From assembly GCA_947646735.1 (NCBI GenBank), contig CANTFK010000666.1:248001-312000 (forward strand): 64,000 nucleotides of DNA, read 5' to 3'. This document shows, in pieces, positions 21,839 through 32,507 of the stretch (its first letter is position 1; each line of letters begins with the position of its first letter). A model generated the notes under the pieces. It had not been told where the DNA came from and searched no databases. It worked only from the letters and a program-made list of their open reading frames with translations. The position numbers and the translations under genes are program-made. Origin of the DNA: Peronospora farinosa. Taxonomy: Eukaryota; Oomycota; Peronosporomycetes; Peronosporales; Peronosporaceae.

Positions 21839-24721
21839 CTATTCCTGCTCAAAAGCGACCTTATACACGTCGTTGTAGTAGTCAGCGAAGTGCACGTCCA
21901 GATCCTTACGCAGGTACTCTTCAAGCTCGTCAAAGTCGCGCTTGTTTCCGAGTGGCAGAATAAGCGTTTTCACTCCTGATCGCTTCGCAGCAATGATCTT
22001 CTCCTTGATGCCACCTACAGGCAGAACCTTGCCCACAAGCGACAGCTCTCCTGTCATAGCGAGATCAGGTTTTACATTCCTGTTCAATCGAGAAGAACAA
22101 GTTAGTAAAGGGATCAGCAAAAAAACACGGTCATTCACACGACGTACTTGTTCATAGCTAGTGAGAGCAACGCCGTCACCATGGTACAACCAGCTGACGG
22201 TCCGTCTTTAGGTGTTGCTCCCTCCGGTACGTGCAAGTGCACTTCATTCTCTTCAAAGAACTTGTTCTCCGAGTCAATTGCATGCATCTTGCTGCGTGCA
22301 AACGTGTGTGCGATTTTCGTACTCTCCTCCATTACAGATCCCATCTGGCCCGTAGTGATCAAACCAGAGCGGTCACCTTTCGTGTGTACCTTGGTGGTCT
22401 CAATGTAGAGAGAAGCTCCGCCCATGGCCGTCCAGGCAAGCCCCATCACAACACCAGGAAACTGTTTGTCAAACATGCGGTCACTAGAACCAACGCCGAA
22501 ACAAAGTCAGTATAAATAACAACGAGTAAGCTTCGCGCTCAAAAGGCACTACTTACGACGTGAAGATAGGTTTGCCGACGTATTTTGACAGCTTCTCAGG
22601 CGTGATCACAAAGTGGTCCTGGTCTTCCGACGAATCTTCCCTAGCCGTCGACGCAGAAGTCGACTCACCAGCCTCTTGGGTCTTAGCAGCCTTGGTGTTT
22701 TCAATGTCCTCAACAACCTCAAGGGCAATTTTGCGGAAGACCTTTTCTACATGTTTCTCCAGATTTCGGACACCATTCTCGCGGCAGTACTGCTTGACTA
22801 GCGTCAAAATAGCATCGTCTGTCAAACCAAGCGGCTCTGGCGTTGTCTCCGACTTCTGCAGACCCGTTTTCTCGAGGGCCTTGGGTACGAGGTACTCCTT
22901 CGCAATTGCCAATTTCTCCGGTGAGTCGTAGCCCGACAGACGCAAAACCTCCATCCGATCCAACAAAGGTCCGGGGATAGTATCAGTGACATTAGCAGTA
23001 CAGATGAAAAGAACGCGAGACAGATCAACCGGCACATCCATGTAGTGATCAACGAAGCCGCTGTTCTGTGAAGGATCCAGAAGCTCTAGCAGAGCTGAAG
23101 CAGGGTCGCCCTGATATCCGCGTCCTAGTTTGTCAATTTCATCGATCAAAATCAGCGGATTGGAGCTCTGAGTAGATTTCAAACACTGGATGATTTTGCC
23201 TGGCATAGCACCAATGTACGTCCGGCGATGACCTTTAATTTCAGCAACGTCACTAAGACCACCAACCGAGAACCGAAAAAACTCACGATTCAATGATCGG
23301 GCAATGGACTTGCCAATACTCGTCTTGCCTACACCAGGAGGGCCAACAAAGCAGATAATTTTACCCTGGACATTACCTTTCAGTTTAGAAACTGCAATGA
23401 ATTCCAAAATCCGTTCCTTAATATCTTTCAGTCCATAATGATCCTCATCCAAGATTTGTTTGGCCTTGGCAAGATCAAAGTTTTCCTCGGTTGCTTTACC
23501 CCATGGCAATTGCGTAAGCCAATCAAGATAATTCCGCGTCACGTTAAATTCCGACGAATTTTTTTCCAACATTGCCATTTTATTCAGCTCATCTTCTACT
23601 ACTTCGTTCACCGTATCTGGAATACTCCCTGAATCAAATTCTGCAAGCCGTTCTCGATATTTTGTAATCATTGCATCTTTATCATCTTTTTCCATCCCAA
23701 GTTCTTTTTTAATAGCTTTTAATTGTTCCATTAACAAATAATTGCGCTGATTTTTTGATACTTTTTCTTCCACTTGTTCTTTAATTGTCTGTTGCACTTT
23801 ACTTAATTCCAATTCTTTCGTAATAAGTTCCAATGCTTTTTTTAATCGTGCTTCACACACCATTTCTTCCATTACTTGTTGCAATTCTTCTCCATCGGCC
23901 GATGTCACAGATGCTGCAAAATCAGCTAATTTATACGGATTATGGATATTAATCCGTTGGGAAAAATATTGCATATGATCTTTAAATAATGGATTCATTT
24001 TGACAATTTCACGTAATGTTGCTACAATTTCATTCGAATAAGCTCGAATTAATTGGCTTTTCGGATCAAAAGACGGATTATCCAGATTCGTGATATTTAC
24101 TCGAACAGGAGGTCCTTCATCTCGAATTGTATCAATGGCAATTCGACGTTGAGAAACCATTAATATTTGTACTGAATTAGCATCAAATGGCAGCATATTA
24201 TCGATTCGGGCAAAACTCCCGACATGATGAATCTCACTTAGATTTTTGACCAGATCTTCACCTCCACCGGATTTTAACGGGTCCCCATTGGATTTTTTCA
24301 AAAACACACCTACATATTTTTGACCACTCTCTTTAAGAGCAAGAAGAGCACGTGTTACTTCAGGATTCGTAATCGTCATGGGTAGAACAACCCCTGGGAA
24401 GAAAGGACGACGGTGGGCTGGCATGACCAGCACATGGGGGTAGGTGGGTGCATTGTCACCTTCCCCTACTGTAGCCAAATCATTGTTGATGACCACTTCA
24501 ACACTTTTGTCATTCTCTTTGTTTACGTCATCATCGGTCACGTCCTTCTCGTCGTCTCTGTCATTGCTGTCCGTCGTGTAGAAGGCGCTGCGGAAAGCAA
24601 AAGGGTTGGGGCAAATGAACTGAGCTGCAAGCACAGGCGCACGCTGGAAACGAAGTGTATTGAATGGCGTCATCTGGGGGCGAGGACGCGCCATCGCGAA
24701 GCGGCGCAGAGCCGTTACCAT
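21839..24721 (-). CDS. LONP1: Mitochondrial Lon protease
   Basis: Three exons on the minus strand: 24721-22557, 22483-22148, 22079-21839 (2742 nt, 913 aa). The donor of intron 2 is taken as GTACGT after ATGAACAA, because this gives exactly the family's 43-residue spacing between the catalytic serine (S818, DGPSAG) and lysine (K861, GIKEK); a donor 9 nt later would insert three residues. The N-terminus is Arg-rich with few acids ([17 protein letters not shown]), a good mitochondrial presequence. Then come the Lon substrate-binding domain ([19 protein letters not shown]), a long coiled segment, the AAA+ module with Walker [14 protein letters not shown] and arginine-rich [12 protein letters not shown], and the peptidase domain. 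Lon degrades damaged and short-lived matrix proteins and binds mtDNA. The ATG at 24721 is the first; the codon two before it is GTG. Confidence 0.95.
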
Positions 24722-24854
24722 GGTCACAAAAAGTGTGTGGCTCAGATTCGCCGAAATTATGGTATGACCATCATTCCTAATTGATTGTGGTTTGTATTCT
24801 ATCTTTTTCCTTCAAAAAGTGATTAGTATGAATACCGGTATCGTCAAGGTAGTT

Positions 24855-26757
24855 TTAGCTAAGTTCGTCCAGATGTTGCAGGGCGTTTTTAAGTTGCTTG
24901 AGTTGCGTGAAATAGTGGTCCTTCTCGATAACGAGATGCTGGTTCTGAGCTCGTAATACTTTGACTTCACGCACCAAGATTTTGCGTTGAGACCGAATCT
25001 GAGCTTCAAGCTCTTTTTTTCTTCAGTAAGAAGCTCGACCATGTCTTTGATAATCTATTTCAAACATAAATTAGCAAGAAAAAAAATTAGCACGAGGCAG
25101 ATTGTTTTGCGGACACTAGATCACATATATAGTGCAGTACAATAAACCAACGCACCGTTGTTTTAGTGGTGTGATCCTCTTGAAGCTGAGCAATATCCAT
25201 TTGAAGAATATTGTTTTGTTGTGCAAATTCCTTTAACGCAGTTTCGTACTCCTGCGTCTTTGCATCGAGAAAGCCAATAATCTCGCGGTCTAGAGAAGCC
25301 TGCTCATCTTTCTTCGTAGTAGTTTTCATGGTTTCAGCTAACGTGTCTTCCAAGTCCTTTAGCTTTTCCATTAAAAAATCACGCACACTTTCGGTACTGT
25401 ACAGCCGTGCAGCTATGTCTTCCTTTTCGGTCTGCACCTGAGTGAGGTGGGCCTGTTGCAATAGTAAGTAATCAATCATCTCGATTCATAGTGTGTCCAT
25501 ACCGAAATAACAGCTTACCTCCAATGTCTTCACTCTGGTTGACATGTCATGAAAGAGCTTGACTTGATCCGGTTTTAAGGATTTCACGATTGCATCTACC
25601 TTTGAAAGCTATACATAACCAACATTTACAAGAATGGTGTGAGTAAAGTATCGGAGCATCTAGTCCCAGTGCATGGCACAGTACCTTAACTTTCGGTGAC
25701 GACCCAATGAAGTTGAGCCTTAACTGCTTTCGTGGTGCAAGCGATGGTTGTTTAACAGGTGCATGGGGAGCGCTGTTTGCTACACTAGGTGGTGTTTTCA
25801 CACCAAACATGAAATTCACGCGTCGTACTAGCACTCGATTAGTGACACTAATTGCGATCATGCTGTCTTCATCCAAAAATGAAAACAGCTTGAGCATCAC
25901 TTTGTCTGGAAGCGGTGAGAAGACATTCTCTTTCTGTATCATTGCAGACGGCGTTTCATCCAGAACCGACGTGGTCCGTACTGTAACATGATTTTCTCGT
26001 GAAGGTATCCTTCTCTCCGACACAAGATTTGCCGGCACAGAATTATTCCTTCTAAGAATATGCTGAATATCAATTTCTCGTCGAAGCTCTCGAATCTCTC
26101 GTTGTGCACCAGCCAGTTCTTTTGACAAATGGCTACTTAATTTGAGTTGTTCTTTTGCCTGCTGTAGCTCCTTTTCCATTCTGCAGAAATAGACACAGCA
26201 AGAGGACACTCAAACATTACTTCTACCACATTATTACCCCTTAAAAGGAATAAAACAACTTGACGTACACTTCTTTCTTGGCAAGTTCCGTGACAACCAC
26301 ACCCAAGTGTTCATTCAGCTTACTCATGATTGTCCGACCTTCTTGCTCCACTTGAACAGCATAGTCGTAGGCCTATATAGTTACTCATACCTTTCAATTG
26401 TTATACGACTCTTTTCTCCGGACACAGCAAAACTTACCTGCTGCCTCTCCTGTAGCAACTCACTCTCACGCTCCTGATACTCGGCCAATGCGCTCTCAGC
26501 AGTAGTGAGTTGCAGTTTCAGTCTCACAAGTTCACATTCATGCTCGCATGTCTCGACATCGTACACCATTTCATTGAGTACATTCTGTACCTGTTCCCAA
26601 TGGAATATTACACATGAGAATATTAATTTAATTGTATTTATCACATGTCAAAAGCTTTAGACTTACGTACTTCTGTAAGCACATGACGATTGAGTGCACA
26701 TTGAGCTTCCTCTTGCTCGATGGTGCGACGTACGAGGCTACTCGTCCGCAGCAGCAT
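24855..26757 (-). CDS. Coiled-coil protein with internal F-box-like motif; frameshift in last exon
   Basis: Seven exons on the minus strand: 26757-26671, 26590-26438, 26372-26269, 26180-25685, 25608-25519, 25452-25156, 25054-24855. All junctions are GT-AG in matching phase. Coiled coil fills exons 1-4 (HECELVRLKLQL ... EQLKLSSHLSKELAGAQ) and exons 5-7. Between them, about residues 204-243 read PLPDKVMLKLFSFLDEDS, an F-box-like helix set, so an SCF ubiquitin-ligase link is possible. In exon 7 an A7 run (25014-25020) breaks the frame: before it the frame reads IIKDMVELLTEE, after it the coiled coil continues one frame over (ELEAQIRSQRKILV) to a TAA at 24855. Without a shift the frame ends at 24812 in non-coil sequence. 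Assembly error or true mutation cannot be separated here. Full family unknown. Confidence 0.7.
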
Positions 26758-26769
26758 CGTCGACTAGTC

Positions 26770-27740
26770 TAGATAATCTTAAATTCCACCAGAGGGGTTT
26801 AATTAAACCTTTGTATATAGCTTGTTGAATACTCTTGAACGGCATCAAATGTAGCCATTATCGCAATTTTTGCAGGTTAATGATCTAGTGATATCTTTAC
26901 GTGTGAATTGATTAATTTGTCGTGGTATCGAGATGGTGCTACATGTAATCAGGTCTACTGCAGTAGTAGAAAACTAAGAGCATTAGCACCACAAGCCACT
27001 CTAATATAAAGCGATGAACTGCACATCAATTTAATTGCAAAGTATATGAAGTACACCCTAGCATACGCTCTCAACTCAAGAACGAAACCACTGTATGTAA
27101 GAGACAGTTAATGATGATGATCAAAGACTTGACACGCCCCCGCTCTTATACCTTGGCTGTTCCTAAGACACATTGGATAGCCCTAGGCGAGCGTTCATCC
27201 GACGTAAGATGTTGTACTTCCCTGCGCATCCTACTGTACCAAACAGGTCAGTTGCAATGGTAGTCCGTACATACCCGCCTCGCCCTCATTTTCTTCAGAT
27301 CCACCATCTCGAATGCGTCTTGCTTACATGGTCGCGGTTCTGGCTTGGGCCATCTCCATGCCAGAAGCACTGCGGTCCCTGTGACCTCTAGCGCGATCAC
27401 CGAGTCCGGCGGTCTAAACAGGATGTCACATGTCGATGGCGGACGGCACTTGCGCCGTGTCGAAATTGACAAAGACGACACCACCGATGAATGAGGCTTT
27501 TGATCTTTCCTTATTAAAGAGAATGAAAAATCGAGACTTTATAAGGACATTCCTGAATGATAAGGAGTACCTAGCGCTTCGTCACCAAAATTTCTTAAGC
27601 ACGAATTTATGGAATTAAGGAGACGCAAGGGTGCAGCGATGCATAAGTATTTGGCGCTTTCCCTCTCGTATAAACGACACGACTCGTGGATCCCTCTTTT
27701 TTGTCATAGTATGCCTTTTACGTCGAAGTAGTGTGAAGAG
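26770..27740. other. Intergenic, no gene supported
   Basis: About 1 kb between the coiled-coil gene and the repeat region. Short open frames on both strands at 27,170-27,490 have a slight coding look on the minus strand (DAFEMVDLKKMRARR), but no family and no clear ends. It may be a decayed element fragment. Confidence 0.4.
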
Positions 27741-27769
27741 ATACGTCCTACACTCGTTACAAGAAGAGC

Positions 27770-28290
27770 ATTCACTGATCGCTACTCGATAGTCTTTTCA
27801 GAACGTTTATTGATCTTTTGCTTGCGAAATAGCTACTCAAAGTATGACGTTACGTAAGTAAACAAGAATTGACTCTTGACGCTGTGGGTCCAACGCTGTG
27901 GGTCCAATGCTGTGGGTCCAATGCTGTGGGTCCAACGCTGTGGGTCTTAACGCTGTGGGTCCAATGCTGTGGGTCCAACGCTGTGGGTCCAATGCTGTGG
28001 GTCCAATGCTGTGGGTCCAACGCTGTGGGTCTTAACGCTGTGGGTCCAATGCTGTGGGTCCAATGCTGTGGGTCCAATGCTGTGGGTCCAACGCTGTGGG
28101 TCTTAACGCTGTGGGTCTTAACGCTGTGGGTCCAACGCTGTGGGTCCGACGTTGCGGATATATGCGTACCCTGAATGACTCTGCATTAGGTCTTTTAATT
28201 GCTAAGAAAAGTATTAACCATTGCTCAGCTCATTGTGGAGGCGAAATGGTTCGCTGTAATCAGACTAAGCTGTACAATGCTAATATCTGA
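27770..28290. repeat. Dispersed repeat, copy 1 (contains a minisatellite)
   Basis: Both flanks of the minisatellite match the 3' flank of the P-type ATPase gene at about 47,725-48,010. Left flank: the 27,800-27,865 stretch with CTTTTGCTTG and AAATAGCTACTC matches 47,752-47,815. Right flank: GCGAAATGGTTCG with neighbouring bases matches 47,957-47,969. In copy 2 the space between the flanks is a short stretch with no tandem array. Confidence 0.75.
27879..28148. repeat. Minisatellite, 19 units of 14/15 bp
   Basis: Nineteen direct units: fifteen of 14 bp (AYGCTGTGGGTCCA, the last ending CCG) and four of 15 bp (ACGCTGTGGGTCTTA), exactly 270 bp, then a degenerate unit. Units differ at position 2 (C/T) and in the tail (CCA or CTTA), and the order of variants suggests blocks of several units were duplicated together. 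Open frames through it on both strands (repeats of Gly-Pro-Thr-Leu-Trp or Pro-Gln-His-Trp type) are products of the repeat, not genes. Confidence 0.95.
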
Positions 28291-28370
28291 AGTCATTTGA
28301 TAATCATTATCGCCTCGACTGTCATCCTGATTTGCGGCTAAGTACGCAGACGAATTAACTTGGCAAGAGA

Positions 28371-28375
28371 AAGGG
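28371..28375. repeat. Target-site duplication, left
   Basis: AAGGG directly before the left LTR; the same five bases follow the right LTR (36337-36341). Five bp is the usual Ty3/gypsy integration footprint. Confidence 0.9.
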
Positions 28376-28979
28376 TGTAGACGCGCGCTTCGTAGAGAAG
28401 CTGCCACGTACTACGCGGTCACACCTTCGGGTAGCGTAAGGAAGCGGTTATACCGTCTTACCTCCGCGTGCGGTGGTGGCTGCGTTGGTCGGTCGCTTAA
28501 AGCGCCGAATCAATCTGTTGCCGGCCGCTTAGAGTGGTCCGCGCAACTAGCCACTAAGTAGTACCTCACTCACGTCACGCAGAAGATTATTAAGCTTCTC
28601 GTGCGCAGTCGTGGGCGATAGTTAGTAAATTCAAAACTCACTTATATCTAATAGATTTCACCTAAATATAAACTTAACTACTGATTGGCTAATTATGCAA
28701 TGATCGGATACGCGTCTCTTTAAAAGCGTATCCTTCCGTGCGAGCTTAAAATATATCTAAGCTCGCTGATGACGTCTATTTGAAGCGTCACCATGAAGCC
28801 CAGTCCCAACTGGCGTCATCCCCGTTGAATGTGAATCCATCCATGGATATCACATTCACGAGGGTGGGTGACATTGATGTGCCACACCCAAGTGGAAGGT
28901 CTGAGGTACCTCGTATCCATTTTGGCCTGCCGTTAAGTATCGAATACTTAACGAACCGTGTAACTTTTAGCCCGTTACA
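28376..28979 (-). repeat. LTR (3' LTR of the element), 604 bp
   Basis: Starts TGTAGA and ends GTTACA. On the plus strand the part from 28706 to its end is a chain of inverted repeats: 28706-28713/28726-28733 (8 bp), 28740-28748/28758-28766 (9 bp), 28768-28774/28814-28820 (7 bp), 28800-28804/28809-28813 (5 bp), 28826-28840/28843-28858 (15 bp with one bulge), the palindrome GAGGTACCTC at 28903-28912, 28931-28940/28944-28953 (10 bp) and 28959-28964/28974-28979 (6 bp). On the coding strand this is the start (U3 side) of the LTR. Confidence 0.95.
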
Positions 28980-28993
28980 CCATCCCTCTCTTT
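28980..28993 (-). promoter_or_regulatory. Polypurine tract of the retrotransposon
   Basis: On the minus strand AAAGAGAGGGATGG ends directly at the first base of the 3' LTR, the position and composition of the plus-strand priming tract. Confidence 0.75.
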
Positions 28994-29033
28994 AAGATGC
29001 TTTTATACATTTTGTAAACATCGAAAAGAGACG

Positions 29034-29768
29034 ATGCCGCCGAAACGTGAAAAGGCTGATGGATCGCCTGCAAAGGCGCCCATGCAGACCAACTCAAATT
29101 GCACGCGCCGCGATAATTCGCTTAGTGTCTCTGTGATAACGCCGACATCTAATGTCAGTTTGTCAGCAGAGAACACTGATCCATCCCACTACGGTGCGGA
29201 TTAAGGCTTTTCTCGCATTGTTGACTACAATGAGAGTACGCCATTGCCATCACCCCGAAGTTGTTATGAGCACAGTGCTTTGATGGGACATTTGTCCCCA
29301 TCATTTGAGACACCCAACCTTCAGGAAGCTTCCATGCTTCCTGATAGCGAGGGTCATGCCTCGTCGTCTGCGCCAACGAGCGCAGCGACCATAACTGAGC
29401 GAGCTGCTTCGAAATAAGCAGCCGCAGCTCAACAGCAGGTCGACGATTCTAAATTGACCGCTTCTGTTAACCCTACTTCTGCAGTCTTGACAATCCATAA
29501 TGGAGAGTCAGACTCAGGCGAGGGTGACCAAAAAGCTCCTTCGACTTCACAGTCGGCCTCACTAGCACGCCGTCGCGAGGGCGGATACGTGAGTGATGGT
29601 TTGCCAGCGATGCCACCGCCATCCGAGTGGCCACGCTGGCGATTAAATAGAGTGACGCTTTTAAGGCGTGCCACTATTGACACTAATAGACTTTTTAGCA
29701 TTTTTCCATTATGGAAAAGAGGGCATAGCACTAGGTCGTATTCCCGTCGTGCTGCGTTCGAATGACAC
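29034..29768 (+). pseudogene. Antisense reading frame between pol and the 3' LTR
   Basis: From the ATG at 29034 (MPPKREKADGSPAKAP) one frame runs to 29768 with only two stops, both TAA at 29202-29204 and 29415-29417, each in a context where CAA (Gln) would fit. Composition is protein-like: Ser/Thr/Pro-rich and charged, then WPRWRLNRVTLLRRAT. It reads against the element's own genes. Beyond about 29,700 another plus frame (to 30276) continues, but there it mirrors the minus-strand chromodomain and is probably a shadow. A second copy of bases 29167-29733 at 38149-38717 keeps this frame and both TAA codons. Plant Tat-lineage Ty3/gypsy elements carry antisense ORFs at this position; no homology is claimed. 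Confidence 0.45.
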
Positions 29769-29941
29769 AACCGACGAATACGAGGGAGAGTGTCTGCGCC
29801 GTGTTAAACAGCATGTAGATGCAGTGAAACAGCGGTCGCAGCGAATCAGCTTCACTATGACGCGTGCGAGGGAGATATTGGGTGATAACATACCCCCAAC
29901 TCCTTCTCGCTACGCTGCCCCTGCTAGTCCATCAGGACCTA

Positions 29942-30744
29942 TCAAAGCGAATGCAGATGGTGCCTCTGCTCGTAAGCAGCCACCAGCCCAGGCACGTCGA
30001 CACGCAGCGCGTCAACCGGTTCCCAAGAGTCGAAGCTCTTCGGGTATCCCTTCCACTGAACAAGGATATGACGCTTTTGCTTCACATGGCGGTGAGACAA
30101 CAACCTTCCAACAAGGGAGAGTGTGTTCCCACCCGCATCCACCAACACAGGTGGCGCCCGATAGGAGCGGCGATTACGCCCAACTATTTGCGGCTGCCTA
30201 TCCTGTTGTCGTTCAGTCACAGGCGGAGATCGCTGCGCTGAAGAAAGAAGCGTCTGATCTGTCGAGTCAAGTCTAGCGACTGAATTCGGATCTACGCTCT
30301 GTGATACGAGAGATCGTCAGGGGTATGAACGCCTCAAGACCCGTTTGGACCTACATGAGCGAATGGTGATGAGAGGACCGCGTCCAGCTCGGAGTCCTCC
30401 TCGATCACCGAGTCCTCTGTCATCTCCCTCGTACACGGGAAGTCGTTCACCTTCCCCGTTACCTGATCGGCACCGAAGCTCGACTCACAGTCGACGTCAC
30501 CATCGTTCTCGTTAGACTGATGCGGATATGTGATCTCTTGTGGATCCACATACCGTTTCAGGCGACTCACGTAAAATACGGGGTGCGTCTTCATATACGG
30601 TGGTAGAGTGAGCCTATAATTTAGGTCTACAACCTCCTCGACCACCTTAATTGTCCCAATGAATCGGGGCAATATCTTTGTAGTACCCCCAGGTAGTACA
30701 GAAATTGCATGTTTAGGTAGGTAGCAGTCAGTACTTAATAGCAC
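29942..30744 (-). pseudogene. Integrase C-terminus and chromodomain
   Basis: The frame at 30744-30334 holds the integrase end: PRFIGTIKVVEEVVDLNYRL then HPVFYVSRLKRYVDP, the GPF/Y-like module typical of chromoviruses. The frame at 30220-29942 holds a chromodomain, HILVQWKGYPKSFDSWEPVD, with the aromatic-cage-type Trp and Tyr. A stop at 30334 lies between the two parts. In chromoviruses this domain reads histone methylation to steer integration to heterochromatin. Confidence 0.85.
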
Positions 30745-32033
30745 TTTGCCCCCAACACTAAAGTGTCATTGTTTTTACGACCATGTTCGTCCGCATATTG
30801 CTTTTTTTGCTTGTCATATGCGCTTGCCATCGCGTCATGGACTTTACGTGTGACGGCTAATCGCTCATCCACGAAGCGCTGAGCTTCGCTCACGATTTTA
30901 GCATCCAGCTTGCTTATGGCACCCCCAAGAGATCGGTCATGGGTCGATGCTGTTGATAACACGATAGTGTCATCGTCAAGGAGCACAGGCATTTCTTGCC
31001 GTGACTCCTCATTGACACCTATATGTGTCGTGACCACTAATAAATTAGCAGTGTCACTAGGTCAATTTTGACCCTCTTCGGCATTCGCACCGAGCCAAGT
31101 GAGGGGCTTTCCTCCACTAAGACTCGGGCTGCGCACAAACGAGACTGGCGTCCGAGGATGGAGCAGACCGCTAATATAAAACGGTGTTTCACCCGTACTG
31201 GCGTGAACACTGTTATTAATAGCGAGCTCCACGAATGGCAATTGCTTGCTCCATTCCTAAGGAGTCGCTTTTGTGCGCAACACATCCGCCACGACTCGAT
31301 TGGCTCGTTCCGTTTGGCCATACGTCTGGGGATGATCAGCTGTTGACATGTGGAGCTTGCTACCAAGAAACTAAAACACATGACGCCAATAACCTGACGT
31401 AAAACGCGGATCCCGATCCGATACTATGGATTCAGGCATCCCGTGTAGTCGGTACATATGATCCAGAAACAAGAGAGCAGCCTCTTTTCCTGAGACCTTG
31501 GTGCCACATGGTGCTAAATGCACCATCTTGCTCAGTCGGTCTACAAATCCAGCGAGCCCCGTCCTGACTTTATGGTCAGGCGGTACGCCAAACATGAAGT
31601 CCAAACTGACCGAATTCTAACAATCCGTTGGAATCGGCAGTAGCTTCAGTGGCGCACTGCTCGTAGGTGCAGACTTTATGCGCTGACACTCTTCGCAAGA
31701 GCGAATATAGTTGGCCACCCACCGATATAGGTGGGGCCACCAGAATTCCTCTGACACTCGTAAGAATGTCTTTTCACGGCCCAGATGCCCACTAGATGGC
31801 GCATCATGGCACTCGTGAAGTATCATTAGCTTAAGATCTGTGTCATGAGGGACATAGATTCTCAAGGGATCACAGGGTGACAGCTGATGCCATAATAGGC
31901 CATCACAGTAACTAAAGCGATGAAGCTTCGCTTTGAGGTGCGACGGAAGGGTAACCTTTCGTCCACCAAAATGATCCAACAGCAGGCGACAACGTTCGTC
32001 TTGACTGTAACACTCCTTTATATCGGAGGCCAT
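30735..32033 (-). pseudogene. Integrase, HHCC and catalytic core, broken
   Basis: The 32033-31617 frame has the zinc-binding part: HECHDAPSSGHLGREKT followed by SCEECQR. It ends at a TAG (31617-31619) at a point where relatives have Trp. The core continues at 31604-31371: LDFMFG (first Asp), IVSDRDPRFTSGYW (second Asp). The third acidic residue is in another frame at about 31,320 (QTERANR, within [11 protein letters not shown] where Asp is usual in place of Tyr). Further stops and a frameshift near 31,375 follow, then an open part at 31037-30735. Confidence 0.85.
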
Positions 32034-32500
32034 TCAGCTCTTCATATGGTAGGCCTTCATAGCTGCCAATGTTGGCGACTCAACTTGTTCTTTCGCACGA
32101 GACACACTTTCCTGGTGTCTTGCCTCGAAGTCTGGTCTGCGCGATAACGCGTCAGCCAAGACATTCGACTTACCCGGCTTATGTTCAACTTTGAAATTAA
32201 ATTCAGAGAAGAATGTTAGCCTTCTCGCCAGAGGTGCGGTGAATTTATTGCGGGTCCGCAGTGATGCATGACCTGTATAAACCACAAAAGGTTCGATTCC
32301 CAAGAGGTAAGACCGGTGCCTTTAAAGGAGATTGCTTCACTGATGTGAGCGCATCTACTTGCTCCTTTGACCAAGTCCATTCTGCATCCTTTTTTAAATG
32401 TCATCCAATGGTTTAGTCCGCTCCGCACAATTCTTGCTGTACTTATACAAGTGATTAGCGAGCCCAATGAATTGGCGCAGATCCTTCACGTTTCGTGGGA
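32034..32500 (-). pseudogene. RNase H region, broken
   Basis: The clear part is PFVVYTGHASLRT ... FKVEHKPGKSNVLADALSRR at 32303-32034, the Ty3/gypsy RNase H C-terminus. The family's YTDHASL Asp is Gly here. The part before it (32500-32300) is scattered over frames with several stops. Confidence 0.8.
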
Positions 32501-32507
32501 CTTGCCA

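Noticed and set aside
27879..28148. CRISPR-like array
   Set aside because: Units are directly adjacent with no spacers, and the genome is eukaryotic.
27850..28290. Open frames of Gly/Pro/Trp or Gln/His/Trp repeats on both strands
   Set aside because: They are translations of the 14/15-bp minisatellite, which is open in several frames at once; no start context or flanking coding sequence.
29668..30276. Plus-strand frame of 202 codons after the antisense ORF
   Set aside because: Most of it lies exactly opposite the chromodomain and integrase end, so it is best explained as a shadow.
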